Position numbers and translations under genes: made by a program
Shown here: in pieces, positions 59,124 to 60,685 of the stretch
How positions within the stretch are numbered: position 1 is the first letter of the stretch
How the letters are laid out: each line of letters opens with the position of its first letter
The notes under the pieces: generated by a model
Seen by the model: only the letters and a program-made list of their open reading frames with translations
The model's database searches: none
What the model was told of the DNA's origin: nothing
Assembly (NCBI GenBank): GCA_024704765.1
Contig: JAKMXF010000304.1
Span: 1-60,685, forward strand
Source of the DNA: Oopsacas minuta
Lineage: Eukaryota > Porifera > Hexactinellida > Lyssacinosida > Leucopsacidae
Reading direction: 5' to 3'
DNA: 60,685 bases

Positions 59124-60353
59124 GTAATGCAAACATAAATGATATAATCCCATGTTTTTTTCATCACATTATAGATCTATATTGTAAATAACTTTTACAT
59201 TACCAAATACTACAGATGAGATTTCAAAATTCGTATTCAATGACTTAATTATATTTTACAGAATATTTTATTTTATGAAATGTTGGCAAATCTTTGAGGT
59301 ACCATGGATGGCATATCTAATAAATATTCAGTAAAACTCAAAAGGTTTAATGTTTTCGCCGAATCCAGATTATTTGCCACTGCTCAGCTAATATTTTCGA
59401 TATTTTGTTTTACATTTGAACCACAGGCACTCCCTAATGTCTTGAAGTCAATTTTGGCCAAATAATACTCCACATAGAATTATCACGTTACTATGACTGT
59501 ATATAGTATCAAAAATCTATTATTTCGAAAATTTTAGAATTTTTAACACTTCAGCCACTAAAATCCAAGATTGCCATCCAAATGCGATGTAGTGCGTCAC
59601 TGTAACTACAGAATGACATTAAATATGGTTGAGTCGCGACCAATAACAGTGATAAATTTTTCTACTTTAGTTTACATGAGGCACTTAGCTGTAGTATAGC
59701 GACTTTAACCGATGCGTGCTAATAATCATTTATATACAAAGGCGTTTCTACCCAAAACCTTTTATTTCTAACAATCATGAAGTATCCTGATATATTGCTT
59801 CTTGCTATTTTCACCTATCTACGCCCTCACAAGTTGTTGGGCCGTTGTTGATTTTTGCCACAAAATGTTGGTCGAAAGTCATTTTTTGCCATTATCTATT
59901 CAAGTACAAATTCCAACGGTTGTCAATTTACATTTTGGCTCGGAATTCAAAAAATCAAGAATATATTATGCTCATCTCTCAAATTGTCGTGATAATCCTT
60001 AATTGGTTCTACATTTTATATTCATTCGTGAATATATTTATGTAATTATCTTATGGTTTTAAATCTGCAGAATTGTACTTAATTTCGATAGACTAGAATA
60101 TTTCTTCGTTTCTTCCTGTTCTTTTGGATAGTCTCTCAATGAGACTTGTCAATCTGCTCAATCAACAAAATTAATCGGTGTATGTTCCTAATGAATTGAA
60201 ACACTAACCTGAGGGATTATACATGGAATTCCTAAGAACATTAGAAAAGATGTTGTCACTTTCCTAACTCCTATGAACTAGAAACGATTTCACATTTAAC
60301 CTTTGCTTGAATTGCCAAGATTGAAGAATTTAGTGTTTAATTATCTCCTAGAC
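59124..60353. other. DDOST intron 2 (partial), with repeat A remnant
   Basis: About 59370-59720 holds a diverged family A remnant (GCCACTGCTCAGCTAATATT, then AATGTCTTGAAGTC). I found no further DDOST exon. Small frames at 59802-60045 have no recognisable family. Confidence 0.5.
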
Positions 60354-60685
60354 CAGTGTTTCTCAAACTTTTTTCGGACAGCGCCCCTTGTCAACAATAT
60401 TCCCTCGATACCGCCCCCCTCCAGAAAGTCTAAATCTTTTTACTACACTCGTATTTGTTAATGATAATAAGTAATATTTATCAATTAATGAGAAGGGTGT
60501 ACTTGAGCTTGATGTTCGTCGATAATCCCATTTATATCTGGTTTCATATCAGTGAGCAGCAATCTCAAATCTCCGCATTGAGAAATATCGAGTCTGTTTC
60601 TTTGCTTCGTTAGTAATTGAACGACTGCACTAAAACCTCTCTCAACGAGATATGATGTCGGAAACGCCAGAACTAGCAGTTTTGC
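60354..60685 (-). mobile_element. hAT transposon, ZBED5-like, 3' end, cut by right edge
   Basis: The terminus CAGTGTTTCTCAAACTTTTT lies at 60354 and is followed by CAGCGCCCC. The adjoining 8 bp outside is TCCTAGAC, the expected target duplicate. The transposase C-terminus is just inside. It lies in DDOST intron 2, antisense to the gene. Confidence 0.82.
60485..60685 (-). CDS. ZBED5-like hAT transposase, C-terminal part, open
   Basis: Sixty-six codons and a stop are open without lesions: AKLLVLAFPTSYLVERGFSA, then QLLTKQRNRLDISQ, LLLTDMKPDINGI and HPSH at the end. This is the hAT dimerisation domain with its conserved VERGFSA motif and the HPSH end common in this group. The rest lies off the right edge, so intactness of the whole gene is unknown. 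Confidence 0.85.
   Translation of the reverse strand, partial: AKLLVLAFPTSYLVERGFSAVVQLLTKQRNRLDISQCGDLRLLLTDMKPDINGIIDEHQAQVHPSH

Overview
This is a eukaryotic, very AT-rich window with almost no host coding sequence and a dense, nested population of DNA transposons. Split exons with GT/AG borders, animal housekeeping proteins (OST48/DDOST, alanine aminotransferase, PLGRKT) and the mix of elements (maT-type DD37D, DD41D, mariner, hAT, Merlin, Ginger, Transib, CR1-like LINE) point to an invertebrate animal. An arthropod, perhaps a parasitic copepod such as a sea louse, is my tentative guess; the sequence alone does not prove the species.

Host genes: (1) a long N-terminal exon of alanine aminotransferase on the minus strand (12060-12938); (2) a single-exon PLGRKT gene on the plus strand (19132-19554) with a poly(A) signal; (3) two exons of DDOST on the plus strand (47288-47624 and 58768-59123), separated by an 11.1 kb intron full of transposons and continuing past the right edge.

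Mobile DNA, left to right. Positions 1-1585 hold a ZBED5-like hAT running off the left edge, and 2090-2850 a decayed Transib relic. At 3221-9290 a decayed, unidentified multi-copy gene is split by a ZMYM1-like hAT (3598-7992), itself split by a mariner (6495-7825). At about 24290-35981 lies a nest: an unidentified element with ~550 bp inverted arms contains a Ginger-type integrase transposon (24836-30515), which contains a Transib transposon (26455-29566). The right arm of the outer element contains a Merlin element (32985-35501), which contains a maT element (33358-34666). Further right are a maT at 38049-39360, a ZBED-type hAT at 39715-42101, a CR1-like LINE split by a foldback element (43880-46200), an 853 bp palindromic Tc1-type MITE just upstream of DDOST (46234-47086), a hAT MITE, another maT and a DD41D element in the DDOST intron, and the 3' end of a ZBED5-like hAT at the right edge. 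Two short interspersed families (called A and B here; A looks Helitron-like) recur throughout.

The most interesting object is the Transib element at 26455-29566. It has an open 710-codon transposase with the RAG1-core catalytic triad and zinc ligands, ends that begin with CACAGTG (the V(D)J recombination heptamer), a perfect 5 bp target duplication (CTAAT), and two ends that differ in the spacing between the heptamer and a shared inner block (12 versus 21 bp), recalling the 12/23 asymmetry of RAG signals. No RAG2-like gene is visible.
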